From Paenibacillus sp. HWE-109 (lineage in GTDB: Bacteria > Bacillota > Bacilli > Paenibacillales > NBRC-103111): a stretch of DNA of 64,000 nucleotides. Positions 16,370-25,916 of the stretch are shown one piece after another; the first letter of the stretch is position 1, and each line of letters starts with the position of its first letter. Location of the stretch: contig NZ_CP091881.1 in NCBI RefSeq assembly GCF_022163125.1, positions 8,574,501-8,638,500 of the forward strand, in the 5' to 3' direction. The notes under the pieces are model-generated. The model searched no databases. It saw only the letters and a list, made by a program, of their open reading frames with translations, and was not told where the DNA came from. A program made the translations under genes and the position numbers.

Positions 16370-19300
16370 ATGAATGAGAGACATGCAAAGCACGGTTTAG
16401 GAAAGATAGGCGTATGGAGTATTGTAATCTTGATGGTCTATATGACCTTATTCACGGTTCCTGTGCAAGCGGCAGATCAATGGATTCAATACGCCAAGAT
16501 CGGACAAGTCAGCGATGATGTCGCTGGAACATTCGCTGGTCCGGGCGGTGTAGCGGTGGACAGCGAAAGTAATGTTTACGTGGCCGATACCAGTAATCAT
16601 CGGATTCAGAAGCTGACGGCAGCGACAGGCCAATGGAGCGAGTGGATGAAGGCTGGCGGCGGCTACGGCAGCGGGCTGGGGGAATTTAGCTCGCCCGTTA
16701 GTGTGGCTGTCTACAAAGCTGATATTTTGTATGTAGCTGACAGCAGCAATCATCGCATTCAGAAGCTGGATATAGCTGCAGGTACGTGGAGCGAGTGGAA
16801 GAAGAGTGATGGCAGGTCAGGAAGCGGATCAGGTGAGTTTAGTGATCCCAAAGGGTTGGCCGTAGATAAATGGGGAAATCTCTATGTAGCTGATTCTAGA
16901 AATAATCGGATCCAGAAGCTTACAGCAGCCACAGGTGAATGGAGCGAGTGGGCGAATGGTATGGGGAGTGGCCAAGCCCTAGGTCAGTTCATAGATCCCA
17001 AGGGCGTGGCGGTAGACAGCAGCGGGGAGCATATCTACGTAGCTGATTCCGGAAACCATCGAATCCAGATGTTGACTGTAGCTACAGGCTTATGGAGCGA
17101 GTGGAAAAAGAATGGTGGCGGCGCAGGGAGCGGGCTGGGCGAGTTTAATCAACCTTTCGGCGTAGCGCTTGACAGTGGCGATAATGTTTACGTGTCAGAT
17201 TATAATAATCATCGTATCCAGAAGCGGGATGCCGTTAGTGGCATGTGGAGCGAGTGGAAGAAAAGCGGCGGTGGCTCTGGCGGCGGGTTGGGTGAATTCA
17301 ATCATCCCAAGGGCCTGACGGTCGATAGCAACAGGAATATCTATGTGGCCGATTACGATAATCATCGGATTCAGAAGCTGAGTGCGGCGGGTGGGCAGTG
17401 GAGCGAGTGGGGATATCGGGGGGCAATTATTGGACAAGGCCTCGGCGAGTTCAGATTTCCCAATGGCCTATCGCTAGACAGCAGAAATAATGTCTATGTG
17501 GCTGATTTCGGCAACCACCGCCTCCAGAAGCTCGATGCAGCAACAGGCGTGTGGAGCGAGTGGAAGAAGAGCGGCGGCGGCTCAGGAAGCGGACTGGGTG
17601 AATTCGATGGACCAACCGATGTTGCTGTAGACAAAGATGGGAACGTCTATGTGTCCGATTTCTATAATCACCGTATCCAGAAATTCACAGTAGCAACAGG
17701 TGTATGGAGTCAGTGGAAGAAGAATGGCGGCGGCTCAGGAAGCAGTCTAGGTGAGTTTGAATATCCAAGCGGTGTAGCGGTAGATAGCTATGGGAATGTC
17801 TATGTGGCCGATTACGGCAACCATCGCATTCAGAAGCTGGATGCAGCTACAGGCGCATGGAGCGAGTGGAAGAAAAGCGGTGGCGGCTCAGGAAGCGGTC
17901 TCGGCGAATTTAACGAACCAAGCGGCGTAGAGGTAGACAGCACGGGCAATGTCTACGTGGCGGATATGAGCAATCATCGGATTCAGAAGCTGGATGCAGC
18001 GACTGGCGCATGGAGCGAGTGGAAGAAGAGTGGGGGCGGACCAGGCAGCGGCCTCGGTGAATTTAATGAACCATACAGCTTGGCGGTAGATAGCGCCCAG
18101 AATGTGTATGTGGCTGATTCCAATAACAACCGCATCCAGAAGTTGAATGTTACAACGAATGTGTGGAGCGAGTGGGCGAAGCTGGGTGGTCGTCCGGGAA
18201 GCCACTTGGGTGAATTTCGAGGTCCGCTCGGTGTAGCTGTGGATAGCAGCGGGAAGCTTTACGTGGCGGATTCCGATAATCATCGCATTCAGAAATTGGA
18301 TCGCGTTACCACGCCACCAGATGCACCGACGGCTGTAACGGCTGAAGTTGCAAAAGGTGAATCGCAAGCAAAGGTGAAATTTACAGCACCTGTTAACGAT
18401 GGGGGCAGCGCCATAACCGGGTACACCGTGACCGCGAATCCGGGAGGTTTAACGGCTAACGGTACAAGCAGTCCGATTACTGTCACGGGCTTGACGTATG
18501 GTACCACCTATACGTTTACGGTAATTGCGACCAACAGTGTCGGCAGCAGCCTTGTTTCTGATGTTTCTAATGCGGTAAAACCAGAAGCGGTTGCTCCCAC
18601 CACACAACCGTCCTCTTCATCAGGAGGAACGTCTGATGACTCAGATGCTATTATTCTCGTCAATGGCAAATTGGAGAATGCAGGAACGGTTAAGGTGACG
18701 AGGGTGAATTCACAGTCTGTCACAACCATCACGATGGACCAGAATAAGCTGGCAAAGAGGCTTGCGGCGGAAGGTCAGCATGCGGTAGTCACGATTCCTG
18801 TAAAGGGACTATCCGATGTTGTGATTGGTGAGCTGGATGGCCGGATGGTCCGAAATATGGAAGACAACCAAGCGGTGCTGGAAATCAAAACCGATCGCGG
18901 CAGCTATCGAATACCTGCGCAGCAGCTCAATATTAAAGCGATATCCGATCAAATCGGCAAATCAGATGATCTCCAAGAGATCAAGGTACAGATCCAAATC
19001 GCTGTACCGACAGCAGATATGGTGAAGATCGTGGAGAACGCAGCAGCCCAAGGAACGTTCACGCTGATCGCACCGCCTCTGAACTTTACGGTGAGAGGGA
19101 TCTATGGAGATAAAACAGTCGAAGTAGCGAGTTTCAATGTCTATGTAGAGCGAACTCTGGCGATTCCGGATGGTGTTGATCCAACCAAGATTACGACAGG
19201 CGTTGTTATTGAACCGGATGGAACGGTCCGCCATGTTCCGACGAAGGTCATTGTGATCGATGGGAAACATTACGCCAAAGTGAGCAGCCTGACCAACAGT

Positions 19301-19891
19301 ACCTACTCGGTTGTATGGCATCCAGTGGAATTCAGCGATGTTGCTAACCATTGGGCCAAACTTTCCGTTAACAACATGGGATCACGAATGGTCATTGACG
19401 GTATGGGCCATGGGATGTTCAATCCTGACCGTGAGATTACCCGCGCCGAGTTTGCGGCCATCCTTGTTCGTGGACTGGGGCTTAAGTTGGAAAATGGAGC
19501 CATGCCTTTCTCGGATGTGAAGACATCAGATTGGTACAGCAGCGCGGTGAAGACCGCTTATGCGTACCAGTTGATCAACGGTTTTGAAGACGGCACGTTC
19601 CATCCGCTGGACCTAATTTCCCGCGAACAGGCCATGACGATGATCGCCAAAGCGATGAAGATCACGGGTCTAAAAGCGAAGCTGCCGTCTTCAGCAGCGC
19701 AAGCGGTATTACAGCCATTTCAAGATGCCAATCAAGCAGCGGGATGGGCGAAGGATGGCATTGTCGATTGTTTGCAAGCAGGCATAGCAGCGGGCAGAAA
19801 CGGGTCAGAGATCGCTCCGAAAGCGTACATCACAAGAGCTGAAGTTGCGGCCATTGTCGAGCGGCTGCTGCAAAAGTCTGACTTGATTTAG
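16370..19891 (+). CDS. Surface protein with 12 NHL repeats, fibronectin III and three SLH domains
   Basis: A secreted protein of about 1173 residues, with a signal peptide ending near PVQAA. Twelve NHL repeats of about 49 residues (recurring VYVADxxNHRIQKL..WSEW) cover roughly residues 35-645, enough for two six-bladed beta-propellers. A fibronectin III domain (about 650-735) leads to a Ser/Thr-rich linker, a region without a recognised domain, and three SLH repeats (about 990-1170) that bind secondary cell-wall polymer. ATG 16370 was chosen because GGAGGAGG lies 11 bases upstream; an ATG at 16340 is also in frame. Several blades are nearly identical, implying recent internal duplication or gene conversion. 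The ligand of the propellers is unknown; a surface adhesin or substrate-binding role is inferred. Confidence 0.87.
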   Translation: MNERHAKHGLGKIGVWSIVILMVYMTLFTVPVQAADQWIQYAKIGQVSDDVAGTFAGPGGVAVDSESNVYVADTSNHRIQKLTAATGQWSEWMKAGGGYGSGLGEFSSPVSVAVYKADILYVADSSNHRIQKLDIAAGTWSEWKKSDGRSGSGSGEFSDPKGLAVDKWGNLYVADSRNNRIQKLTAATGEWSEWANGMGSGQALGQFIDPKGVAVDSSGEHIYVADSGNHRIQMLTVATGLWSEWKKNGGGAGSGLGEFNQPFGVALDSGDNVYVSDYNNHRIQKRDAVSGMWSEWKKSGGGSGGGLGEFNHPKGLTVDSNRNIYVADYDNHRIQKLSAAGGQWSEWGYRGAIIGQGLGEFRFPNGLSLDSRNNVYVADFGNHRLQKLDAATGVWSEWKKSGGGSGSGLGEFDGPTDVAVDKDGNVYVSDFYNHRIQKFTVATGVWSQWKKNGGGSGSSLGEFEYPSGVAVDSYGNVYVADYGNHRIQKLDAATGAWSEWKKSGGGSGSGLGEFNEPSGVEVDSTGNVYVADMSNHRIQKLDAATGAWSEWKKSGGGPGSGLGEFNEPYSLAVDSAQNVYVADSNNNRIQKLNVTTNVWSEWAKLGGRPGSHLGEFRGPLGVAVDSSGKLYVADSDNHRIQKLDRVTTPPDAPTAVTAEVAKGESQAKVKFTAPVNDGGSAITGYTVTANPGGLTANGTSSPITVTGLTYGTTYTFTVIATNSVGSSLVSDVSNAVKPEAVAPTTQPSSSSGGTSDDSDAIILVNGKLENAGTVKVTRVNSQSVTTITMDQNKLAKRLAAEGQHAVVTIPVKGLSDVVIGELDGRMVRNMEDNQAVLEIKTDRGSYRIPAQQLNIKAISDQIGKSDDLQEIKVQIQIAVPTADMVKIVENAAAQGTFTLIAPPLNFTVRGIYGDKTVEVASFNVYVERTLAIPDGVDPTKITTGVVIEPDGTVRHVPTKVIVIDGKHYAKVSSLTNSTYSVVWHPVEFSDVANHWAKLSVNNMGSRMVIDGMGHGMFNPDREITRAEFAAILVRGLGLKLENGAMPFSDVKTSDWYSSAVKTAYAYQLINGFEDGTFHPLDLISREQAMTMIAKAMKITGLKAKLPSSAAQAVLQPFQDANQAAGWAKDGIVDCLQAGIAAGRNGSEIAPKAYITRAEVAAIVERLLQKSDLI

Positions 19892-20011
19892 TCCCAAGAA
19901 AGTCTCATTCTCCCCTCAGAAAAGTTGAAACGTCTATCTCTAGCCATTCGCCTTATCTACTATAATGTTCACATATCTTAACTCTTGGAACCTAATAGGA
20001 GGAAGGCAGAG

Positions 20012-21928
20012 ATGAATTATTATTTAACGAATGAGGAATTAGTGGAGGCGGGCAAGCATTATCTTGGGGAATATCCAGAGCTGGCGAAGGCTTCTATTGA
20101 AAAGGCGGAGCAAGCAAGCAGGAACTTGTTTCGCGTTCCCTTTTCGATGGACATGGATCATTGGGTTGACCTGGGCGAGCCGATTGATTGGCGATATAAT
20201 CCTTCCAATGATCTCGAATTCACGTGGGTGCTCAATCGGCATTGGTACATGCTGGATTTGGGCAGAGCCTATTTGATCACGCACAAAGAGGACTATGTTC
20301 ATACTTTCATCAAACATCTGCGCGGCTGGATCGTGCAGAATCCTGTTCCTAAGGATCTTTCTTACGAAGAAGCTACGTTTTTTCAACAACCGGGACCTTG
20401 GCGCTTACTGGAGGTTGGACTTCGTGTTCAATCCTGGATATCGGCATATAAATACATGGAAGGCAGTTCGGTGATTACAGCTCATTTTCGCGAAGAATTT
20501 CTATCGTCACTCGTTGAGCATGCGAATTATTTGACTAGTTATTTGGGGAGCATAGAAATCAATCATGCCATTATGCATATGCAGGGCTTATTTATGATCA
20601 GCGTTTTTTATAATGAGCATCCCCGGGCATCCTTTTGGCGGCAATTTGCCACCGAGCGGCTGGAGTTATGCATGGTTCATCAGATTGACGCAGATGGTGT
20701 GCAATGCGAGTTAACGACCCATTATCACAATGGAAGTATTGAAATGTTCGGAGCTCCCTACTTGCTGGGGAAATTGTCCGGCTATCCGATGTCCGAATGG
20801 TATGCGAACAACCTTCGCAGAATGGGGGCCTTCACACATGCCATGATCAGACCCGATCACGGGTCTACAGCCGCAGGTGATTCGGATTTGATCAGTTCCG
20901 GCACGGAGCGTCTTGCCTTACTGGGGGCCATTCTGGAAGAGGAACAATTTATCGCAATGGGTGAAATGAGTTCCGAAATTCTCTGGATGTTCGGGCGAGA
21001 CAGGTTTGAAAATTTCAAAAAACAACAGCAATCTTTTAAGCCTCAGCAGCCTACGACGGTATCTTTCCCGCGAACGGGTTTTTACATCATGAAGGATGAT
21101 CAGAATTATTTGTTTTTTGACGCGGCCTCTATGGGCGGGGCTCATGGACATGCGGATGCGCTGAATTTGGAATGGATGTGGAAGTGCAACCTGCTCTTTC
21201 TCGATCCAGGCAGATACACCTATGAAGAAGGGGAATGGCGCCGCTACTTCAAAAGCACACGCGCGCATAATACGGTTGTAGTGGATGGACTGGATCAGAC
21301 GCCTTACGTAGCCTCACAGGAATGGGGAATCCCAGCGGCGGAGTGCGTGACGAATCGGTGGATAACAGGGGACGAGTATGATTTTATCGATGCTTCCCAC
21401 AATGGTTACCAGCGACTTGATGCCCCTGTTCAGCATCGGCGCTGGCTGCTGCTTGGGAAAAAGAGGAGCTTCATGATTGTCGTGGACTGGTTGGAATCCG
21501 AGGGGATGCATGACATTGAACAAAGATTCCAACTTCCTCCCTCAGCGAATGTGCGGATCCTTGATGAGGGCGATGCAAAGCCGAAGGCAATGATTGACTA
21601 TTCTTCAGCCATTCAGCTGCGGATGCATTGGATGGTGAGCAGCGATCAAAGCGATCATTTTGCTGTCGTCAGCGAACAAGGCTGGGTATCCGAAATCTAT
21701 GGCGTTAAAACGGAAACATCGACAATCGTCGGTAAAGGCACAATGAACGGTAGAATGGGCATTGTGACCGTCTGCACCCCGGTTGACTTGGAGGAAGACT
21801 CCGTACAGCCAGTCATCACTGGGCTAGCGATGGATCATATTCAGCAAAATGTCTCGATCTCCTTGACAGATAAGGCGGGAAAACTAGCTATTCATCTTGA
21901 TTGTAAGGAAATCAACTGGACTTGCTAG
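20012..21928 (+). CDS. Heparinase II/III-family polysaccharide lyase, cytoplasmic
   Basis: A 638-residue protein with an alpha/alpha-toroid N-terminal half and a beta-sheet C-terminal Hepar_II_III domain. Family-type motifs are visible: INHAIMHMQGLF, THYHNGSIEMF (candidate Tyr/His catalytic pair) and GGAHGHADALNLEW (a metal or active-site His cluster). No signal peptide is seen, so it would act on imported oligosaccharides by beta-elimination at uronic acids. The start ATG 20012 follows AGGAGG at 19997; an upstream in-frame ATG at 19985 has no such site. A TATAAT lies at 19961 without a good -35, so a local promoter is possible. A GH43-like enzyme follows 15 bases downstream. Confidence 0.85.
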   Translation: MNYYLTNEELVEAGKHYLGEYPELAKASIEKAEQASRNLFRVPFSMDMDHWVDLGEPIDWRYNPSNDLEFTWVLNRHWYMLDLGRAYLITHKEDYVHTFIKHLRGWIVQNPVPKDLSYEEATFFQQPGPWRLLEVGLRVQSWISAYKYMEGSSVITAHFREEFLSSLVEHANYLTSYLGSIEINHAIMHMQGLFMISVFYNEHPRASFWRQFATERLELCMVHQIDADGVQCELTTHYHNGSIEMFGAPYLLGKLSGYPMSEWYANNLRRMGAFTHAMIRPDHGSTAAGDSDLISSGTERLALLGAILEEEQFIAMGEMSSEILWMFGRDRFENFKKQQQSFKPQQPTTVSFPRTGFYIMKDDQNYLFFDAASMGGAHGHADALNLEWMWKCNLLFLDPGRYTYEEGEWRRYFKSTRAHNTVVVDGLDQTPYVASQEWGIPAAECVTNRWITGDEYDFIDASHNGYQRLDAPVQHRRWLLLGKKRSFMIVVDWLESEGMHDIEQRFQLPPSANVRILDEGDAKPKAMIDYSSAIQLRMHWMVSSDQSDHFAVVSEQGWVSEIYGVKTETSTIVGKGTMNGRMGIVTVCTPVDLEEDSVQPVITGLAMDHIQQNVSISLTDKAGKLAIHLDCKEINWTC

Positions 21929-21943
21929 AAAGGAGAATCAGAC

Positions 21944-22798
21944 ATGTATTTGTTCAGTTATTTCAAAGAGGATGACGAAAAACTGTTTATAGCGTCGAGC
22001 CATGACGGCCTGCAATGGAATGAAAGCAACGGCGGGATGCCCTTGTTTGAATCCGATGTGGGAACGAAACAAATGAGGGATCCTTTTCTTCTGGAGGACG
22101 AAGAGGGGGGATTTCATCTTGTTTGGACAGACGGCTGGCGCAGCTTGAGCATCGGATATGCACGTTCTAGCGACTTGGTCAATTGGCACGATGCCAAGCT
22201 GATTCCAGTTATGGAGCACCTCCCACTGACACAGAACACGTGGGCGCCGGAAATCTTCTATGACACGATGCTGCGGGCGTATCGGATTATTTGGTCTTCC
22301 ACTGTTGGCATGGGTCCGCGAAACCATCGGATTTGGTCCGTGACGACTTCTAATTTCGAATCGTTCTCTGAGGCCTCCCTGTTCTTTGACCCTGGATACA
22401 ATGTAATCGACGCCAGTGTCACCGACATGGGTGAGTACTATTATATGCTTTACAAAGATGAGCGTGGGCAGAACGAAAAGGGAACCGCATTTAAGGCAAT
22501 TCGTTCCTGTCGTGTCGCTAAGGAAGATAGCAACAGACCTTCCGTTACGGAGGTATCCGAACTTCTGACACCTGAGCTTACGGAGGGACCCACGATGTAC
22601 GCCCTGGAGGAAGACGGGAGCACCCAATGGATCATGCTGGTGGACGGCTTTCAGGAGCAGTGCTACAGTGCTTATCAATCCGTTGACCTGGACAAGTGGG
22701 AGGATGTAACCCACAAGATTCAGCTTCCGTCGGGTGCAAGACATGGTGCCGTTATGAAGCTTAAAACAGCAAGGAAGCTTGAACTTCTATTTAAATAA
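21944..22798 (+). CDS. GH43-like five-bladed propeller glycosidase
   Basis: A 284-residue cytoplasmic protein with a GH43/GH62/GH32-type propeller. The likely catalytic set is visible in order: Asp in KQMRDPFLL (base), Asp in NVIDASVTDM (pKa modulator) and Glu in LTEGPTMY (acid). Other typical strands are SSHDGLQWNE, RSSDLVNWHD and NTWAPEIFYD. Such enzymes remove arabinose, xylose or galactose residues; the specificity cannot be told here. The RBS AAAGGAG precedes ATG 21944. The gene is co-transcribed with the lyase before it and closed by a terminator at 22807. Confidence 0.85.
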   Translation: MYLFSYFKEDDEKLFIASSHDGLQWNESNGGMPLFESDVGTKQMRDPFLLEDEEGGFHLVWTDGWRSLSIGYARSSDLVNWHDAKLIPVMEHLPLTQNTWAPEIFYDTMLRAYRIIWSSTVGMGPRNHRIWSVTTSNFESFSEASLFFDPGYNVIDASVTDMGEYYYMLYKDERGQNEKGTAFKAIRSCRVAKEDSNRPSVTEVSELLTPELTEGPTMYALEEDGSTQWIMLVDGFQEQCYSAYQSVDLDKWEDVTHKIQLPSGARHGAVMKLKTARKLELLFK

Positions 22799-22806
22799 AG
22801 AAGATT

Positions 22807-22848
22807 GCAAACAAGCCGCGGAGCTATCTCTGCGGCTTGTTTGCGTTT
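22807..22848 (+). terminator. Terminator hairpin after the lyase/GH43 pair
   Basis: GCAAACAAGCCGC pairs perfectly with GCGGCTTGTTTGC around a 12-base loop, followed by a short T-containing tract. Confidence 0.75.
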
Positions 22849-22920
22849 GCTGAGGATGGCGAGGAGAGTCGCAGTATGGAAAAGTAGCTGGAGGGTTAGA
22901 CGATGCGGCAGTGGGCTGGC

Positions 22921-23878
22921 GCTTGCCTCAAGGTACATGGACCGGGCGACCTAGCCGCAGGCGGGTTGTTCATCGTGGAGTTCACCGCAGCGTTCTTTGC
23001 TAAGGCGGTTTTCTGTCTCAAAAAACATCTAATGAACTGCAAGATGCTTATTGTCTGGAAAATGGCTACTTTGGAGATTTAATGAACGGAGTTGGCGCTA
23101 CCCGGCACTTTTTTGGCGAAATGGTGATCATTTGGTTGTAATAGAGCATCTGGGATTCATTAGACTTTCAGAATGAGCGATTTTGAGCGAATAAAGCGTA
23201 TTGAGTTCGTTAGTGGCTTGGGCTTGCCTCAAGGTGCATGGACCGGGCGACCTAGCCGCAGGCTGGGTTGTTCATCGTGGAGTTCACCGCAGCATTCTTT
23301 GCTAAGGCGGTTTTCTGTCTCAAAAAACATCTAATGAACTGCAAGATGCTTATTGTCCGGAAAATGGCTACTTTGGAGATTTAATGAACGGAGTTGGCGC
23401 TACCCGGCACTTTTATGGCGAAATGGTGATCATTTGGTTGTAATAGAGCATCTGGGATTCATTAGACTTTCAGAATGAGCGATTTTGAGCGAATAAAGCG
23501 TATTGAGTTCGTTAGTGGCTTGGGCTTGCCTCAAGGTGCATGGACCGGGCGACCTAGCCGCAGGCTGGGTTGTTCATCGTGGAGTTCACCGCAGCATTCT
23601 TTGCTAAGGCGGTTTTCTGTCTCAAAAAACATCTAATGAACTGCAAGATGCTTATTGTCCGGAAAATGGCTACTTTGGAGATTTAATGAACGGAGTTGGC
23701 GCTACCCGGCACTTTTATGGCGAAATGGTGATCATTTGGTTGTAATAGAGCATCTGGGATTCATTAGACTTTCAGAATGAGCGATTTTGAGCGAATAAAG
23801 CGTATTGAGTTCGTTAGTGGCTTGGGCTTGCCTCAAGGTGCATGGACCGGGCGACCTAGCCGCAGGCGGGTTGTTCTA
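22921..23878. repeat. Tandem array of about 302-bp units, each carrying a family B repeat
   Basis: Three full units start at 22921, 23222 and 23524, and a partial fourth starts at 23826. Each holds a 186-bp family B element (23028-23213, 23330-23515 and 23632-23817), plus about 116 bp that contains a degenerate CCTAGCCGCAGG hairpin and a TTCACCGCAGC..GCTAAGGCGG segment. Units two and three share differences from the first (for example GTCCGG rather than GTCTGG), so they arose by a later duplication. No ORF or promoter is evident inside. This explains the gap between the GH43 gene and the next importer. Confidence 0.9.
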
Positions 23879-23991
23879 AGCAATGATAAAACAGTTGAAT
23901 TGTCCTACGGATACAGTTGAATAGCCGCTCCCGTACCTTAGCGGGGTTGTACTATGCTTGGAATACATAAACCAAAAGGAGCAGATGCGCG

Positions 23992-24885
23992 ATGCGAAAA
24001 AGGTTTTCTCTTTTTAATTCCTATGTCTTCATTTTTCCTAGTCTATTCTTGACTTTGGCGCTTGGGATCTACCCAATTATTTGGGCGCTTCGTTATATGT
24101 TTTACGATTATCAAGGGTTCGGAGACATGAAATTTATCGGCCTTGATAATTTCTCGAGATTATTTCGGGATCAGGAATTTTGGCATTCCGTCTATAACAC
24201 GTTCGTCTATGCCGCCGGGAAAATTATTATTGTCCTGCCTATTTCCCTTGTACTTGCCGTCATTTTGAACAAAGGGCTCAAGGGCAAAGTATTTCTGCGG
24301 GCAGTCTATTTCATGCCGACTATCATCAGTACATCGGTGATGTCGATCGTGTTTTTCACCATATTTAATTCGTATAACGGACTGCTCAATCAATTTCTGA
24401 TCAAGTATGGCGTGATCTCTCAAGCGATTGATTGGCTGGGACCGAATTACGCTATGGTGACTGTGATTATTACGGCAATCTGGGGGGCCATCGGCAACTA
24501 TATGCTGCTGTTTATCGCCGGACTGCAAGGGATTCCTGATGATCTCTATGAGAGTGCTTCCATCGATGGCGCGAATGCCGTACAGAAATTTTGGAGCATT
24601 ACAATTCCTATGCTGGGACCTGTTCTGCAAATGATTATTATGCTCGCCATCATTACGGCGCTGAAAGGGTATGAGAGCATTATGGTACTGACCGAGGGCG
24701 GACCTTTCGGCAGAACCGATGTCATGTACCTATATGTGTACAAATTGTTCTTCCCGGTTTCCGCTTCTACTTCCACTGTACAGCAGATCGGCTACGGTAG
24801 TGCAGCAGGGTTTGTAACGGCTATGATTGTTGGACTCATTACGATTGTCTATTTCTATCTGTCCAAACGCTTGAATCGGGATTAA
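23992..24885 (+). CDS. CUT1 sugar ABC permease (UgpA/MalF-like)
   Basis: A 297-residue permease opening the second importer. It starts with a hydrophobic helix (FIFPSLFLTLALGIYPIIWA) and carries the EAA loop ESASIDGANAVQKFWSITIP. It ends in a short basic tail (YLSKRLNRD). The RBS AAAGGAG is followed by GCAGATGCGCG and ATG 23992. It is more like the UgpA/lactose-type permeases than the LplB-type permeases of the other three clusters, so this importer may take a smaller oligosaccharide. Confidence 0.88.
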   Translation: MRKRFSLFNSYVFIFPSLFLTLALGIYPIIWALRYMFYDYQGFGDMKFIGLDNFSRLFRDQEFWHSVYNTFVYAAGKIIIVLPISLVLAVILNKGLKGKVFLRAVYFMPTIISTSVMSIVFFTIFNSYNGLLNQFLIKYGVISQAIDWLGPNYAMVTVIITAIWGAIGNYMLLFIAGLQGIPDDLYESASIDGANAVQKFWSITIPMLGPVLQMIIMLAIITALKGYESIMVLTEGGPFGRTDVMYLYVYKLFFPVSASTSTVQQIGYGSAAGFVTAMIVGLITIVYFYLSKRLNRD

Positions 24886-24901
24886 GAAAAGGAGGGACTG
24901 T

Positions 24902-25768
24902 ATGATGCAAATGAATACGAAATCCGGTGTTATCAGAAGCGGATACTTCACTGGACAAACTTTGAAATGGATATTTCTGCTGGTCATAGCTTTCTTTACG
25001 CTGTTCCCAATCGTTATGGCGATTCTAGGCTCTTTTAAAACGAATGCAGAGTTAACGACGGGGGCAACCCTGCTGCCCGCTGTCTGGAAGTTCTCCAACT
25101 ACGCGACGGCGTGGAAGCAGGCGAACTTTGCCCGCTTTACGTGGAACAGCCTTTTTATCAGCACGATTGTGACGATTGGTACGCTGCTCGTCGCTACAAT
25201 GTCCGCTTATGCGGTCGACCGCACGAAATTCCCAGGCAAACGATTTTACGTGGCGCTGCAAGCCAGTACGATGTTCATTTCCATCGGTGCGGTAGTGCTG
25301 AGACCGCAGTTCGATCTCATGGTCAAGCTTGGCCTGAATAAATCGCTGTGGGGGGTCATCTTCATCTTAATCAGCGCGCATGCCACGGTTTACTTTATGC
25401 TGATCGGCTTTTTTAAGGCGATTCCCAAGGATCTGGACGAGGCTGCATACATCGATGGCTGCAATTTCTATACGGTTTATTGGCGGATTATTTTGCCGCT
25501 GCTGAGTCCTGCACTTGGCGTTACAGCCCTGTTCACGTTCCGCGGCGCATGGAATGAATACATCCTGCCGCTGGTGTTCACTATGACGAATCCTAAGCTG
25601 CAAACATTGACAGTAGGGCTGGCCAACTTGCGCTACGGGATCGGCGCAGCTGCGGAATCACACCTTATGATGGCGGGCGCGTGTCTTTCCTTCCTGCCGA
25701 TCCTTGTTGTTTACGTTCTGGCGAACAAGTCATTTATCCAGGTAACCGCCGGAAGTGTTAAAGGCTAA
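24902..25768 (+). CDS. CUT1 sugar ABC permease (UgpE/MalG-like)
   Basis: A 288-residue second permease of this importer. The EAA loop reads EAAYIDGCNFYTVYWRIILP and the protein ends QVTAGSVKG. The start ATG 24902 follows GGAGGG with six bases of spacing. It begins 16 bases after the previous gene, which implies one transcript. The binding-protein gene follows after 148 bases. Confidence 0.88.
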   Translation: MMQMNTKSGVIRSGYFTGQTLKWIFLLVIAFFTLFPIVMAILGSFKTNAELTTGATLLPAVWKFSNYATAWKQANFARFTWNSLFISTIVTIGTLLVATMSAYAVDRTKFPGKRFYVALQASTMFISIGAVVLRPQFDLMVKLGLNKSLWGVIFILISAHATVYFMLIGFFKAIPKDLDEAAYIDGCNFYTVYWRIILPLLSPALGVTALFTFRGAWNEYILPLVFTMTNPKLQTLTVGLANLRYGIGAAAESHLMMAGACLSFLPILVVYVLANKSFIQVTAGSVKG

Positions 25769-25916
25769 AGGATCTCCTAAGGAAAGTGTTTTACCCCACT
25801 ATCAAAAGTTGATTTGTCCTTCACGGTTCCAGGTGTAGAGCAATTAAGATGAAAGCAGTTACATTTTTGTTATAAAGCAAGTCATAAGGTAAACTAAACT
25901 AGGAGGGTTTTACAAC

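Noticed and set aside
16550..18300. DNA-level repeats with a period of about 147 bp
   Set aside because: They are codons for NHL blades inside one long open frame, not an intergenic repeat.
19925..19966. TTGAAA and TATAAT as a promoter for the heparinase-like gene
   Set aside because: The spacing is 30 bases, far from the 16-18 needed. Only the -10-like word is mentioned in the gene entry.
22921..23878. Regularly spaced repeats suggestive of a CRISPR array
   Set aside because: The period is about 302 bp and the whole unit is repeated, not short repeats with unique spacers. No cas gene is in the window.
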